A stretch of 64,000 nucleotides of DNA from Labilibaculum euxinicum (GCF_009795715.1 NZ_WTCR01000012.1:1-64000); one strand, 5' to 3'. Counted from the first letter of the stretch, positions 25,892 to 35,581 are shown. Notes: generated by a model not told the origin, from the sequence alone. A program made the numbers and translations.

Positions 25892-27049
25892 ATGCTGAAT
25901 ATTGCATTGTTTGGTCCTCCGGGTGCTGGAAAAGGCACTCAATCAGAGTTTTTGATTAACAAATACAATCTTTTTTACATCTCGACAGGTGATTTGTTGC
26001 GAAAGGAGATTGCGGACAAGAGTAAATTGGGCCTCGAAGCACAAAGCATTATTGCTTCGGGAGGTTTGGTTTCTGATGAAATCATCGTTCAGATTATTGA
26101 GAAAACCATAACAGAAAATCCTGATTCCAATGGATTCTTATTTGATGGCTTCCCCAGAACCTACATTCAGGCTTACATTTTGGAAGGATTGATGATAAAG
26201 CTGAATACCGCATTGAATTGCCTGATTAGTTTGGAAGTAGATGAAGAGGTTTCTGTTTCAAGATTACTAAACAGAGGGAAGACATCGGGCAGGGCAGATG
26301 ATAATGAAGTGGTTATTCGAAACAGACTAAAAGAGTACAATGATAAAACACTTCCTGTTTTGCAGTTTTACAAAGACAAAGGCGTTTATTTTGGATTGAA
26401 AGGGGATCTGTCAATTGAGGAGGTAAATCTGAGTATACAGAAAATTATTAAAGACGAATTGAGTAAGAGTCTGTTCAACTTGGTGTTATTTGGTTATCCT
26501 GGCTCAGGAAGAGGATCGCAGGGAATTGCTTTGGCCAAAAAATATGACTTGGAATACCTTGCTACAGGTCAAATGCTCGATCAGGAAATTCAGAAAGGTA
26601 CCGAAATAGGAAAACGAATTATTGATTTGTATGAAAACGGAGAATTGGTGCCCGACGAGATTGTGGTGCAATTAATTGAAAAGAAAATCGCAAACTCGAA
26701 CGGAGTGAATGGATTCATTTTTAAGGGATTTCCACGAACATTGGTTCAATCGTACATTTTAGATGGTTTGTTGAAAAAACATGGTTCTGCCATTTCTCAG
26801 ATTATCGAAATTGAGGTACCAACATTGGAACTAATCAGCCGGCTGGATAAAAGAAGTAAGACCGATCGCTGCATGCCATACGATAACAACACCTCTAAAA
26901 TTGTGAAACGCCTGCAGGAACATGAAATTAAAACCGTACCCGTAATTGAAAAATACAATCAGTTGCATGGTGTTTTGAAAATAGATGGCGTTGGTGAGTT
27001 CGATGAGGTCTTTGATCGGATATGTGAAAAAATAAAGAATAGTATTTAA
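25892..27049 (+). CDS. Tandem adenylate kinase with a degenerate second domain
   Basis: A 385 aa protein made of two adenylate-kinase units. Unit 1 (1-190) has a normal P-loop GPPGAGKGTQ (8-17), DGFPRT (85-90) and a short AK1-type lid GKTSGRADD (129-137). Unit 2 (195-385) keeps the fold but has GYPGSGRGSQ (201-210), with Arg207 for the P-loop Lys. It also has KGFPRT (278-283) for DGFPRT, and RSKTDRCMPYD where the lid arginines should be. Unit 1 is expected to interconvert AMP, ATP and ADP; unit 2 is probably a non-catalytic nucleotide sensor or dimer module. It lies just before a secreted-protein gene and is not near the usual adk neighbours. Confidence 0.85.
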   Translation: MLNIALFGPPGAGKGTQSEFLINKYNLFYISTGDLLRKEIADKSKLGLEAQSIIASGGLVSDEIIVQIIEKTITENPDSNGFLFDGFPRTYIQAYILEGLMIKLNTALNCLISLEVDEEVSVSRLLNRGKTSGRADDNEVVIRNRLKEYNDKTLPVLQFYKDKGVYFGLKGDLSIEEVNLSIQKIIKDELSKSLFNLVLFGYPGSGRGSQGIALAKKYDLEYLATGQMLDQEIQKGTEIGKRIIDLYENGELVPDEIVVQLIEKKIANSNGVNGFIFKGFPRTLVQSYILDGLLKKHGSAISQIIEIEVPTLELISRLDKRSKTDRCMPYDNNTSKIVKRLQEHEIKTVPVIEKYNQLHGVLKIDGVGEFDEVFDRICEKIKNSI

Positions 27050-27067
27050 ATAATTAAACTGTGTAAA

Positions 27068-27571
27068 ATGAAGAAAATTAGTACCCTTTTGCTCTTTTTT
27101 ATTGTATTTGGAGCTAAATCTCAAACTATTTCAGAGAAATTAGGCGCTGTGTCAACTAATTTTAAAATTACATCAGCATCGCAGCCTTTAAATGTTACGA
27201 ATCAAATCATTTTAAAGCAAAACAGAACGGAGTCTAAGAAAGATCATGAAGATTATGAATATGCTGTTTATGAAAGATATTATTTTCAATTTATTAGTGA
27301 CAGTAAACTAGTTGCTTCTGATCGGAGTGATATTAAAAAGGAAGCACTTGTCAAATCCAATCATGATTATAATAAAGATGGATACTTTATTAGACTTTAT
27401 GATGAAAATGATTTCCTGATTTATGAATTTTCGAGAGAGACCGGAGTTAGATTTAACCGGGATTACAATACCGGTAAAGGAGGTTATTTTACTTATGAGT
27501 TTTATTTAAGCGGTTTCCCCTTAGTTCTGCTTGATAAAGTAAAGCGTATTGATGTTCAGATTATCGATTAG
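27068..27571 (+). CDS. Secreted protein of unknown function
   Basis: A 167 aa protein with a signal peptide (MKKISTLLLFFIVFGAKSQ). The mature part is beta-rich and polar (NQIILKQNRTESKKDHEDYEYAVYERYYFQFISDS) and no domain was recognised. It begins 18 bases after the tandem adenylate kinase and is probably cotranscribed, though a functional link between a cytosolic kinase and an exported protein is not obvious. Confidence 0.7.
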   Translation: MKKISTLLLFFIVFGAKSQTISEKLGAVSTNFKITSASQPLNVTNQIILKQNRTESKKDHEDYEYAVYERYYFQFISDSKLVASDRSDIKKEALVKSNHDYNKDGYFIRLYDENDFLIYEFSRETGVRFNRDYNTGKGGYFTYEFYLSGFPLVLLDKVKRIDVQIID

Positions 27572-27693
27572 AAAAGAAGAGTAAAACAATTTGATTCTGT
27601 TTTCGAACGAATCTCTGTTGAGCTTGACATAGATTTTAAAATGCCATAAGGTTATGGTTTTGTGAATAAATAATTTCATTTAAAATAAACATC

Positions 27694-28062
27694 ATGGAAA
27701 ATAGATCTGGTGGATGCGATGAAAAAAGTACGAAAGTGGTTTTTGCGTGCTCAGGTGCAGCCGATGTTGGTGAACTAACTGATTTGGTTGCGAGGAAACT
27801 TCAAAAAAAGGGAAAAGCCCAAATGAAATGCCTTGCCTTTGTGGGAGCTGGGATTACTGAGATGATAGATTCTGTTAAGGGAGCAAAAATTTTGGTGATT
27901 GATGGTTGCCCTAAGGATTGTGGGAAATTGGTGATGTGTAAAAACGGAATTACAGATTTTACGCATTTGCGTTTAACAGAATTAGGATACGTCAAGGGCG
28001 AAACTCCTGCCGACACACACAATGTTGATGCTGTTTTTGAAGTGGCATGTACTCTGCTGTAA
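27694..28062 (+). CDS. DGC-domain putative zinc-binding protein
   Basis: A 122 aa cytoplasmic protein of the DGC family, named for its Asp-Gly-Cys motif: IDGCPKDCGKLVMCKNG (about 69-85). The N-terminal CSGAADVGELTDLVARKL (19-36) and MKCLAFVGAGI (44-54) strands are also family marks. The conserved cysteines (C19, C46, C72, C76, C82) suggest a metal site. The biochemical role is not known. An additional Cys lies in the N-terminal SGGCDEK. It stands alone. Confidence 0.8.
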   Translation: MENRSGGCDEKSTKVVFACSGAADVGELTDLVARKLQKKGKAQMKCLAFVGAGITEMIDSVKGAKILVIDGCPKDCGKLVMCKNGITDFTHLRLTELGYVKGETPADTHNVDAVFEVACTLL

Positions 28063-28135
28063 ATATTAAATTTGCTTAAAGGAGCACTGTTTTAGGGGAG
28101 GTCACTCACGTTGCTTCCCTTGTTTTTGTTATCGA

Positions 28136-28303
28136 AAGTCTAAATTTTGTTGTAACAAGTCTAAGGTTTTCCGGCATAAGTCTGAAGTGTTCCGCCACAA
28201 GTCTAAGGTTTTCCGGCACAAGTCTGAAGTGTTCCGCCATAAGTTTAAGGTTTTCCGGCACAAGTCTGAAGCGTTCCGGCATAAGTCTAAGGTTTTCCGC
28301 CGG
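28136..28303. repeat. Tandem 21-bp repeat array, eight units
   Basis: Eight head-to-tail 21-bp units begin AAGTCT (AAGTTT in unit 6). From unit 2 they alternate regularly between AAGTCTAAGGTTTTCCGG and AAGTCTGAAGTGTTCCGC types, giving a 42-bp higher-order period. Unit 1 is divergent. The array ends in a perfect 18-bp palindrome, TTTTCCGCCGGCGGAAAA, at 28293-28310. Because 21 is a multiple of three, a minus-strand frame stays open through it (repeating DLCRKTL/DLWRNTS), but it has no other sign of coding. It lies between convergent genes. Confidence 0.85.
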
Positions 28304-28351
28304 CGGAAAAGCTTATAAATGCTCAGGAAACAGATAAATGAGTTATCCCAA

Positions 28352-28387
28352 AGAAAAAAGGAGCACAAGCCGAATGGAATGTGCTCC
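28352..28387 (-). terminator. Terminator of the FtsX permease gene
   Basis: On the minus strand GGAGCACA pairs with TGTGCTCC around a 12-base loop, followed by a T-rich tract, 28 bases after the permease stop. Confidence 0.8.
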
Positions 28388-28415
28388 CTTATTGAATGAT
28401 TTCTAAATAGGCCTC

Positions 28416-30785
28416 CTATTCACTTCGTAAGGAATCAACCGGATTTTGACCGGCAGCCTTCCAGGTTTGTCCGCCAACAACCAAGAGTGCAAAAAATGTA
28501 GTTAGCAAACCGGCAAATACAAATGGGAGCGGACCAATGGCAATGTGATAGGCAAATTGTTCCAGCCAGTGTTGCATTATATAATATGAAACGGGGATTG
28601 ATATGGCAAAGGCTATTGCAATCCATTTTATGAAATTAGAAAACAGCAACAATGATATTTGGCTGATACTGGCACCTGTTACTTTTCGGATTCCAATTTC
28701 CTTGGTGCGTTTTTGTACCATAAATAAAGTAAGGGAATACAATCCCAATAGAGCCAGAATGATAGAAAGTGCCGATGAGTAGCCTGTTAGTATTTGCGAT
28801 CTTTCTTCAGTTTGATATCGATCGCGGCAGACATCATCAATAAACATGTGGTAATTAACTCTTTCCGGATCAACTTTTTTGAATGTCTCTTTTATTTTGC
28901 TCAGCAAATCAGTCATGTTATTGGTTTTAACTTTGAGTAATACAAATTGAATGTTTCCATAGTAACTGAAGCAACTAAACATTAATGGAGCTATTTTTTC
29001 CTGCAACGATGCGTAATGAAAATCCTTAACAATGCCTTGAATTTCATACTTGGCTTCATGAAACCATACGATTCTCCCCAAAGGGTCATTAATTTCCAAA
29101 TATTTAACGGCAGCTTGGTTTAGAATGATTCCTTTGCAGTTTTCAACCTGGTTTTCGGTAAATGAGTTCCCTTCTACAAATTGTATCCCCAGAGTTTTGA
29201 AATAGTCCGGCCTTACACGATATTCATTAACATTTTTGGTGTTTTTAATGTCAGCTCCATAAAGCCGCAATAGTTGACCACTTCCGCTATAGCCGGGAAG
29301 ATGAAGACTGGCACTAACAAAAGAGATTTGAGGTATTTTTAAAAGTTCTTGTTTAATGGAGGAGTAAGCTTGTCTTTGTGTTTGGCTCAGATTGTTTATC
29401 GCAATTACTTGTTCTGTATCGAAACCCAAATCAGCATTTTTCATGTAGTCGATCTGTTGCTGAGAGATGATAACAGCCGAGATTAAAATGATAGAAGCCG
29501 AGAACTGAAAGATTACCAGAATTCGAGACAGCAAATTGGTGCCGTGATTGCCTGGAAGCTTTCCTTTAATGATGGAAGCCGGAGTGTATCGGGTAATTGT
29601 GATGGCCGGATACAAGCCTGAGATAAGCCCAACAAATAAAGCCATTACAGGAAGCCCTATAAATAGAAGGGGATTTGATAAATAATCAATAGCTAATTCT
29701 CTGTTCATTAAACTGCCGAAGAATGGCATTAGAATTTCAGCGATTATTACACCAAATAGAAGTGCAATAACAGACATTAGTGTGGTTCGGCCTAAAAAAT
29801 CTTTAATCAAGTCGAAGCGCTCTGCACCAATCGCTTTTTTAATACCAATTTGGTTTAATTTTCCATCGTATTGAACGGTAATGATATTGATGAAATTAAT
29901 CATGGCAATAATCAATATTAAAAAAGCCAGAAGAATATGTATGTAAATGGTATTGATATTTCCACCGGGTTTTAAGATTTGCTGATAGTTTGATCTCAGG
30001 TGGATATCGCTTAGTTTTTGGAGGTAAGATCCTGTTTTCATACCATATTCACCAAGTCTATCATCAAGCATTTTGGTGTATTTATCCTCAATTTTCTTGA
30101 TTGTTGAATTTCGATCAATTCCTTGTTTTACTAAAATATACGTGAAGTATTCCAAACTTTGGTGGCCTGCTTGTCGTGGATAGCCCGAAAATGGCAATAG
30201 TAGGTCAAAATCGTACTGAGAGGTGAGTGGAAGATCTTTTACAACCGCGTTTACTGTTAATAATCTGCCAAACATTTCTAATTCTTTGCCTGCAGCATTG
30301 GTAGTACCGAAAAGTTTTATTGCTGTTGATGCATTTATTACTACACCATTAGGATTGGAAAAAAGTTTGGTCGATTGCCCTGAAATTGGTTCCAGAGTAA
30401 ATACCTTATGAAAATTGGTATCTACGTAGTGGCAACGAATTTGGGAGAAATGCTTATCGTTTACTTTTGCATTTTGTGTATATCCGTTATATAGTTGAGT
30501 GATTTCTTCTATCTCGGGTATTTGAGAGGCGAAATTTTCGTTGGTTAAACGAAGGCAGATTTCATATGGTGTTAATTCTTCACCAGTTTCATTAAGTAGG
30601 GAAATTAGTTTGTAAATTCGCTCCTGTTTTGTGTTGAATTTATCGTAACTCAATTCGTGCTGAACGTAAATAGAAATAAGAATTACCGCAGCCATTCCTA
30701 CAGCAAGACCAAAAATATTGATGATGGAATTGAGTTTGTCTTTTGCCAGACTCCTGAAAGAGAGTTTAAGTTTGTACCAAAGCAT
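28416..30785 (-). CDS. FtsX/MacB-type ABC transporter permease, copy 1
   Basis: A 789 aa inner-membrane protein with a four-segment layout doubled in tandem: a first membrane span and MacB-like periplasmic domain (about 20-270), an FtsX module (about 285-420), a second periplasmic domain and a final FtsX module (RTKEIGIRKVTGASISQISLLL, then three spans). Such permeases export antimicrobial peptides, lipoproteins or siderophores, or act in envelope-stress transport. It is in line with a second permease and an ATPase; a sigma-54-type regulator pair lies opposite. Its ends are nearly identical to those of the next permease while the middle is diverged. Confidence 0.9.
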   Translation of the reverse strand: MLWYKLKLSFRSLAKDKLNSIINIFGLAVGMAAVILISIYVQHELSYDKFNTKQERIYKLISLLNETGEELTPYEICLRLTNENFASQIPEIEEITQLYNGYTQNAKVNDKHFSQIRCHYVDTNFHKVFTLEPISGQSTKLFSNPNGVVINASTAIKLFGTTNAAGKELEMFGRLLTVNAVVKDLPLTSQYDFDLLLPFSGYPRQAGHQSLEYFTYILVKQGIDRNSTIKKIEDKYTKMLDDRLGEYGMKTGSYLQKLSDIHLRSNYQQILKPGGNINTIYIHILLAFLILIIAMINFINIITVQYDGKLNQIGIKKAIGAERFDLIKDFLGRTTLMSVIALLFGVIIAEILMPFFGSLMNRELAIDYLSNPLLFIGLPVMALFVGLISGLYPAITITRYTPASIIKGKLPGNHGTNLLSRILVIFQFSASIILISAVIISQQQIDYMKNADLGFDTEQVIAINNLSQTQRQAYSSIKQELLKIPQISFVSASLHLPGYSGSGQLLRLYGADIKNTKNVNEYRVRPDYFKTLGIQFVEGNSFTENQVENCKGIILNQAAVKYLEINDPLGRIVWFHEAKYEIQGIVKDFHYASLQEKIAPLMFSCFSYYGNIQFVLLKVKTNNMTDLLSKIKETFKKVDPERVNYHMFIDDVCRDRYQTEERSQILTGYSSALSIILALLGLYSLTLFMVQKRTKEIGIRKVTGASISQISLLLFSNFIKWIAIAFAISIPVSYYIMQHWLEQFAYHIAIGPLPFVFAGLLTTFFALLVVGGQTWKAAGQNPVDSLRSE

Positions 30786-30913
30786 ATAGTCTGTTTTATT
30801 GGGCGATTAAAAGTGATAAGTTTGTTGGTTTTAGGATACTGCCGATTGAAGGGGAGGAACACTACCAAAATAGGATGTGCTCCCCCTTATTGAATGATTT
30901 CTAAATAGGCCTG

Positions 30914-33271
30914 CTATTCACTTCGTAAGGAATCAACCGGATTTTGATTGGCAGCCTTTCTGGTTTGTCCGCCAACAACCAAGAGTGCAAAAAATGTAGT
31001 TAGCAAACCGGCAAATACAAATGGGAGCGGACCAATAGTAATGTGATAGGCAAATTGTTCCAACCAGTTTTGCATCATATAATACGAAACGGGGATCGAT
31101 ATCACAAAGGCTATTGCAATCCATTTTATGAAAGTGGAAAACAGCAAGGATGTAATTTGCCATTCGCTGGCACCAGTAACTTTTCGAATGCCGATTTCTT
31201 TGGTGCGTTTTTGTACCATGAAAAGTGATAAAGCATACAAACCTAATAAGGCTAATACAAAGGACAGAATAGAAGTATAGCCCATTAATTGCATAGAATC
31301 TTCTTCGCTTTTATATTTATTGCGACAAAAATCTTCTATAATCGTATAGTCTAGCACATAACCAGGATCAAACCTGCGAATAACCTGAGTAACTTTTTTT
31401 AAAACATTTGGTAGGTTGTCTCCTTGATATCTGATTAAAATATCACTAATCATCTCAAAACTATTATGGGTAAACATTAGGGGTTTTACTTTAGAATGAA
31501 GTGATTGGTAATTGAAATCTTTAACAACACCAATTATTTCCTGAATCTCTCCCTGGTATTCTACATTGACACCAATTACATTCTTGATGTTGAGAAATCT
31601 TACGCCAGATTCGTTAATAATTATTCCTTTTTGATGAAATTCCCCAGTTTCTTTAAATGATTTGCCATCTATTAAATCAATACCTGTTGTTTTGAAATAG
31701 TCCGGTTGAATTCGATAAGAGCTAAAGGATTTTACATTATTTTCTTCCTGCCCTAATAAGGTGAAAGCTTGTCCACTTGCACCACCTCCGGGTATATGGT
31801 CAGAAGCTGAGACGTATTGAATCATAGGAAGCTTTAGTAATTCTTCTTTTATTGAAAAGTAGGACTGATTAATTTTAGCATTTATGTTTTCTATGGCGAC
31901 GACTTTCTCAGGGTTGAAACCCAAATCAGCATTTTCTATGTAAGAAACTTGTTGATTAAGGATGTATAGTGTTGAGATAAGTATCATTGAAACTGTGAAC
32001 TGAAATACGACGAGAAGTTTTGTGAGAACATTTTTATCATTCATTTTTAAACCACCACCACTTAAAGCTGCAGATGGAGATGGTTTAGATATAAAAAAAG
32101 CAGGATAAACTCCTGAGACGATCCCAACTATTAATGCCATTATTGGTATTCCCAGACTAAGGAAAAGATTATTAGAATAATCCAAAATTAAATTTCTGTG
32201 AATCAAATGTCTAAAATGAGGCAAAAAAATCTCAGCTAAAATGACACCAAACAGTAAGGCTATCGCTGTTAATAAAATTGAATTGCCAACAAATAATTTG
32301 ATTAATTCCCAACGAGTTGCCCCTATCGCTTTCCTCATTCCAATTTCTTTAATTTTTCCCTCAAATTTCACGGTCATGATATTAATGAAATTGATCATGG
32401 CAATGAATAAGATAAGGATAGCTAAAAAGATGTAAATAAGAACAATCTCAAAATTGCCATTTGCTGTAATGCTGTGTAAATTTTTGGAATGTAAATGTAC
32501 ATCACTTAGTTTTTGAAAGTAAGCGCCGGTTTTATAACCATCTTCCTGAAATCCATCTATTATTTTACGATATGCTTTTAAGGTGTTGTTTAATACTGTT
32601 TTTTCATCTGCAGTTTGTTTTGTAAGTGCGTATGTATGAAATTCCAAACCAGATCCTGCATCAATGGGATAAATGGACTTTAGAGGGGCAAGTACTTCAA
32701 AATCATAGTGTGAATTGGAGGGCAGGTTTTTTGTGACACCACTTACTGTGCAATCAATCCCATTAAGCGTAACCTGCGTTCCGACTACATCAATTTTTCC
32801 AAATATGACATTTGCAGTTTTTTCACTAATGACTATACTTTTGGGATCTTCCCATGCTTTTTGAGGATTTCCTCTTAAAAAATCAATATCAAATACTTTA
32901 TTAAAATTGTCATCAACAAAACGAAGTTTGAAATTGAAAAAGCGTTTTTCATTATGGATAATCTCACACTCCCAGCCTTGATAAAGTTGTGTAATTTCTT
33001 CTAAACCAGGGATGTTTTCTTTAAACTGTTTATGATTGAGGCGACAGTTAATTGCATAATCTTGCGTACTCTCCATTCCCAATTGCGAAATCAATCTGTG
33101 GATACGATTGTACTTGGAATTGAATTTATCGTAGCTCAATTCGTGCTGAACGTAAATAGAAATAAGAATTACGGCAGCCATTCCAACAGCAAGTCCAAAA
33201 ATGTTGATAATGGAATTGAGTTTGTCTTTTGCCAGACTCCTGAAAGAGAGTTTAAGTTTGTACCAAAGCAT
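30914..33271 (-). CDS. FtsX/MacB-type ABC transporter permease, copy 2
   Basis: A 785 aa paralogue of the neighbouring permease with the same membrane layout. The first 50 residues (starting MLWYKLKLSFRSLAKDKLNS) are identical to copy 1, and the last 100 or so are nearly so, including the final GGQTRKAANQNPVDSLRSE. The periplasmic domains between differ widely. It starts 50 bases after the ATPase gene, so ATPase, copy 2 and copy 1 form one transcription unit. The divergent middles may give two substrate specificities that share one ATPase. Confidence 0.9.
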   Translation of the reverse strand: MLWYKLKLSFRSLAKDKLNSIINIFGLAVGMAAVILISIYVQHELSYDKFNSKYNRIHRLISQLGMESTQDYAINCRLNHKQFKENIPGLEEITQLYQGWECEIIHNEKRFFNFKLRFVDDNFNKVFDIDFLRGNPQKAWEDPKSIVISEKTANVIFGKIDVVGTQVTLNGIDCTVSGVTKNLPSNSHYDFEVLAPLKSIYPIDAGSGLEFHTYALTKQTADEKTVLNNTLKAYRKIIDGFQEDGYKTGAYFQKLSDVHLHSKNLHSITANGNFEIVLIYIFLAILILFIAMINFINIMTVKFEGKIKEIGMRKAIGATRWELIKLFVGNSILLTAIALLFGVILAEIFLPHFRHLIHRNLILDYSNNLFLSLGIPIMALIVGIVSGVYPAFFISKPSPSAALSGGGLKMNDKNVLTKLLVVFQFTVSMILISTLYILNQQVSYIENADLGFNPEKVVAIENINAKINQSYFSIKEELLKLPMIQYVSASDHIPGGGASGQAFTLLGQEENNVKSFSSYRIQPDYFKTTGIDLIDGKSFKETGEFHQKGIIINESGVRFLNIKNVIGVNVEYQGEIQEIIGVVKDFNYQSLHSKVKPLMFTHNSFEMISDILIRYQGDNLPNVLKKVTQVIRRFDPGYVLDYTIIEDFCRNKYKSEEDSMQLMGYTSILSFVLALLGLYALSLFMVQKRTKEIGIRKVTGASEWQITSLLFSTFIKWIAIAFVISIPVSYYMMQNWLEQFAYHITIGPLPFVFAGLLTTFFALLVVGGQTRKAANQNPVDSLRSE

Positions 33272-33321
33272 ATAGTCTGTTTTATTGGGCGATTAAAAGT
33301 AATAAGATTGTTAGATATATT

Positions 33322-34032
33322 TTATAAAACTGCTGATTCGAGGATATGTGATTGCGGGTCTTTTCTGTTTTCCGAAACAATTTTTCCATCGAATAGATTG
33401 ATCACCCGGTCTGCATATTCCGCATCGCTTTTCGAGTGGGTAACCATTACAATAGTAGTTCCTTCTTTGTGCAATTCTTCGAGCAATTGCATAACTTCTG
33501 TGCCGTTGGTCGAATCGAGATTTCCCGTAGGTTCATCGGCCAAAATTAGTTTCGGATTCGAAACTACAGCTCTTGCTATCGCAACTCTTTGCTGTTGTCC
33601 GCCCGAAAGTTGTTGAGGAAAATGTTTTGCACGATGATCAATATTCATGCGTTTCAATACCTGCACTACTTTTTCTTTCCTCTGTGCCGATGGAACTCCC
33701 ATATAGAGTAGAGGTAACTCTACATTTTCAAATACATTTAGTTCATCAATCAGGTTAAAACTCTGGAAAATAAAGCCGATGTTTCCTTTTCTGAATTTAG
33801 TTCTTTGTTTTTCACTTTTGTCAGAAATTTCTACTTGATTAAAAGTATAGCTTCCAGTGCTGGGATTATCCAACAAACCAATAATATTTAAGAGTGTTGA
33901 TTTTCCACACCCGGATGGTCCCATAATGGCAGCAAATTCACCGGTTTCTATATGCAAGTTTACATGCTGCAAGGCGGATGTTTCAACTTCTTCGGTTCTG
34001 AATACTTTGCTTAAGTCTTTGGTATGTATCAT
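33322..34032 (-). CDS. ABC transporter ATP-binding protein (MacB/LolD type)
   Basis: A 236 aa ATPase with Walker A GPSGCGKST (about 38-46), signature LSGGQQQRVAIARA (about 142-155), Walker B KLILADEPTGNLDS and a switch His in MVTHSKSDAEYADRVI. The sequence fits the MacB/LolD/FtsE group that partners FtsX-type permeases. It is the first gene of the transporter operon and has a sigma-54-like promoter 32 bases upstream of the start, facing the divergent response regulator. Confidence 0.95.
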   Translation of the reverse strand: MIHTKDLSKVFRTEEVETSALQHVNLHIETGEFAAIMGPSGCGKSTLLNIIGLLDNPSTGSYTFNQVEISDKSEKQRTKFRKGNIGFIFQSFNLIDELNVFENVELPLLYMGVPSAQRKEKVVQVLKRMNIDHRAKHFPQQLSGGQQQRVAIARAVVSNPKLILADEPTGNLDSTNGTEVMQLLEELHKEGTTIVMVTHSKSDAEYADRVINLFDGKIVSENRKDPQSHILESAVL

Positions 34033-34063
34033 TTTTTTAGATTATGTGATTTAAATATTGGTA

Positions 34064-34079
34064 GCCAAGTATTGTGCCA
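34064..34079 (-). promoter_or_regulatory. Sigma-54-like promoter of the ABC transporter operon
   Basis: The minus strand reads TGGCACAATACTTGGC. The -24 box TGGCAC is perfect. The -12 box is TTGGC rather than TTGC, so it is one base off the consensus spacing. It is placed to start transcription about 20 bases before the ATPase gene. The divergent gene encodes a sigma-54 activator with an intact GAFTDA loop, which supports the call. Confidence 0.6.
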
Positions 34080-34198
34080 TTTTTTAATGATGCAGAAATA
34101 CAGGCGTTTGTGTTTGTGATGTGAAATATAGTGTCGGAAAATCCAACATGCAATGTCGATATTTACAACAATATGATTATTTTAACCAAAGAATTTAA

Positions 34199-35581
34199 AT
34201 GGATAAAAGAATGGCTGGAAAAGGAAAGCTTTTAATTATAGATGATAATGAGGAGCTATTGTTTGCTCTGCAATTATTTCTCAACTCTCATTTTGCGAAA
34301 ATAGATACCATTAAGAATCCCAATCAGTTGCTATCACAGCTTGAAGTGGACGAGTACGATGTTTATTTGTTGGATATGAATTTTAAAGCGGGAATCAATT
34401 CGGGAAATGAAGGTTTGTATTGGTTAAAGCGAATATTGGAATTTGATGCAAATGCTTGTGTGGTGTTGATTACAGCTTACGGTGATGTGGAATTGGCGGT
34501 GAAAGCAATGAAAGAGGGGGCAGTTGATTTTATTCAGAAATCATGGGACGAAAATAAGATTCTTTCAACCTTGCTGTCGGCTTTAAAATTGCGGAATTCA
34601 AAGCTTGAGATCAAAGGATTGAAGGAAAAGCAGAAGCAGATCAATCATCAGATCAATAGAAACACTCAATTTGTAAGAGGTACTTCGCAAGCCATGACTG
34701 AAGTGTTTCGAACCGTTGAGAAAGTGGCGGGAACAGAGGCGAATGTTTTAATTGTAGGAGAGAATGGCACAGGGAAAGAGGTAATTGCCCGTGAGCTTCA
34801 TTTGTCATCGCACCGAAAAGATCAGGTATTTGTAAGTGTTGATTTGGGTTCTTTAAGCGAAAACTTATTTGAAAGCGAACTATTTGGTTCTAAAAAAGGC
34901 GCATTTACTGATGCAAAAGAGGATCGTATGGGGCGATTTGAATTGGCATCGGGTGGAACACTTTTTCTGGATGAAATCGGAAATGTTCCCTTGCATCTGC
35001 AAACAAAATTATTGACAGCCATTCAAAACAAACAAATTGTTCCATTAGGAGGAAATACACCAATTGATGTGGATGTTCGTATACTGGCTGCTACCAATTG
35101 TAATTTGTTTGAGATGGTGTCTAATGGAACTTTCAGGGAAGATTTGTTGTATCGTTTGAATACTATTGCAATAGAATTACCGCCTTTACGCGAACGGATT
35201 GAGGATATTCCTGAATTGGCTGCATTTTTTCTGCATAAATATGCCGATCAGTATCAGAAAGGAGAATGTGTTTTTGAAAAATCAGCAGTAAAGAAACTTT
35301 CACAACATTCATGGCCGGGAAATATTCGGGAATTTCAACACATTATCGAAAAATCAGTTATCTTATCCGATACAAAAAAATTAGCTGCTGTTGATGTGTT
35401 ACTTGGAGAGGAATTGCAATTGCCGAAAAAAATATCAGACAGCCTTAATTTGTCTGATAACGAGAAGTTTTTAATTGAGAAAGCAATAAAGCACACGGGT
35501 GGGAATATGAGTCTTGCGGCAAAGGAGTTGGGAATAAACCGGTCTACATTATACGATAAAATTAAAAAGTATGATTTATAA
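34199..35581 (+). CDS. Sigma-54-dependent response regulator (NtrC family)
   Basis: A 460 aa regulator with a receiver domain (phosphoacceptor D59 in YLLDMNF; acidic pair IIDDNE), an AAA+ domain with Walker A GENGTGKE (187-194), the sigma-54 contact loop GAFTDA (234-239) and Walker B TLFLDEIG (254-261), and a Fis-type HTH at the C-terminus (GGNMSLAAKELGINRSTLYDKI). It overlaps the following kinase gene by 11 bases, forming a two-component pair. The transporter operon on the opposite strand, with its sigma-54-like promoter, is the likely target. Confidence 0.95.
   Translation: MDKRMAGKGKLLIIDDNEELLFALQLFLNSHFAKIDTIKNPNQLLSQLEVDEYDVYLLDMNFKAGINSGNEGLYWLKRILEFDANACVVLITAYGDVELAVKAMKEGAVDFIQKSWDENKILSTLLSALKLRNSKLEIKGLKEKQKQINHQINRNTQFVRGTSQAMTEVFRTVEKVAGTEANVLIVGENGTGKEVIARELHLSSHRKDQVFVSVDLGSLSENLFESELFGSKKGAFTDAKEDRMGRFELASGGTLFLDEIGNVPLHLQTKLLTAIQNKQIVPLGGNTPIDVDVRILAATNCNLFEMVSNGTFREDLLYRLNTIAIELPPLRERIEDIPELAAFFLHKYADQYQKGECVFEKSAVKKLSQHSWPGNIREFQHIIEKSVILSDTKKLAAVDVLLGEELQLPKKISDSLNLSDNEKFLIEKAIKHTGGNMSLAAKELGINRSTLYDKIKKYDL

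Noticed and set aside
28129-28368. A 79-codon frame with a heptapeptide repeat
   Set aside because: It is the reading of the 21-bp DNA repeats, whose period is a multiple of three; no start context and no sequence beyond the repeats.
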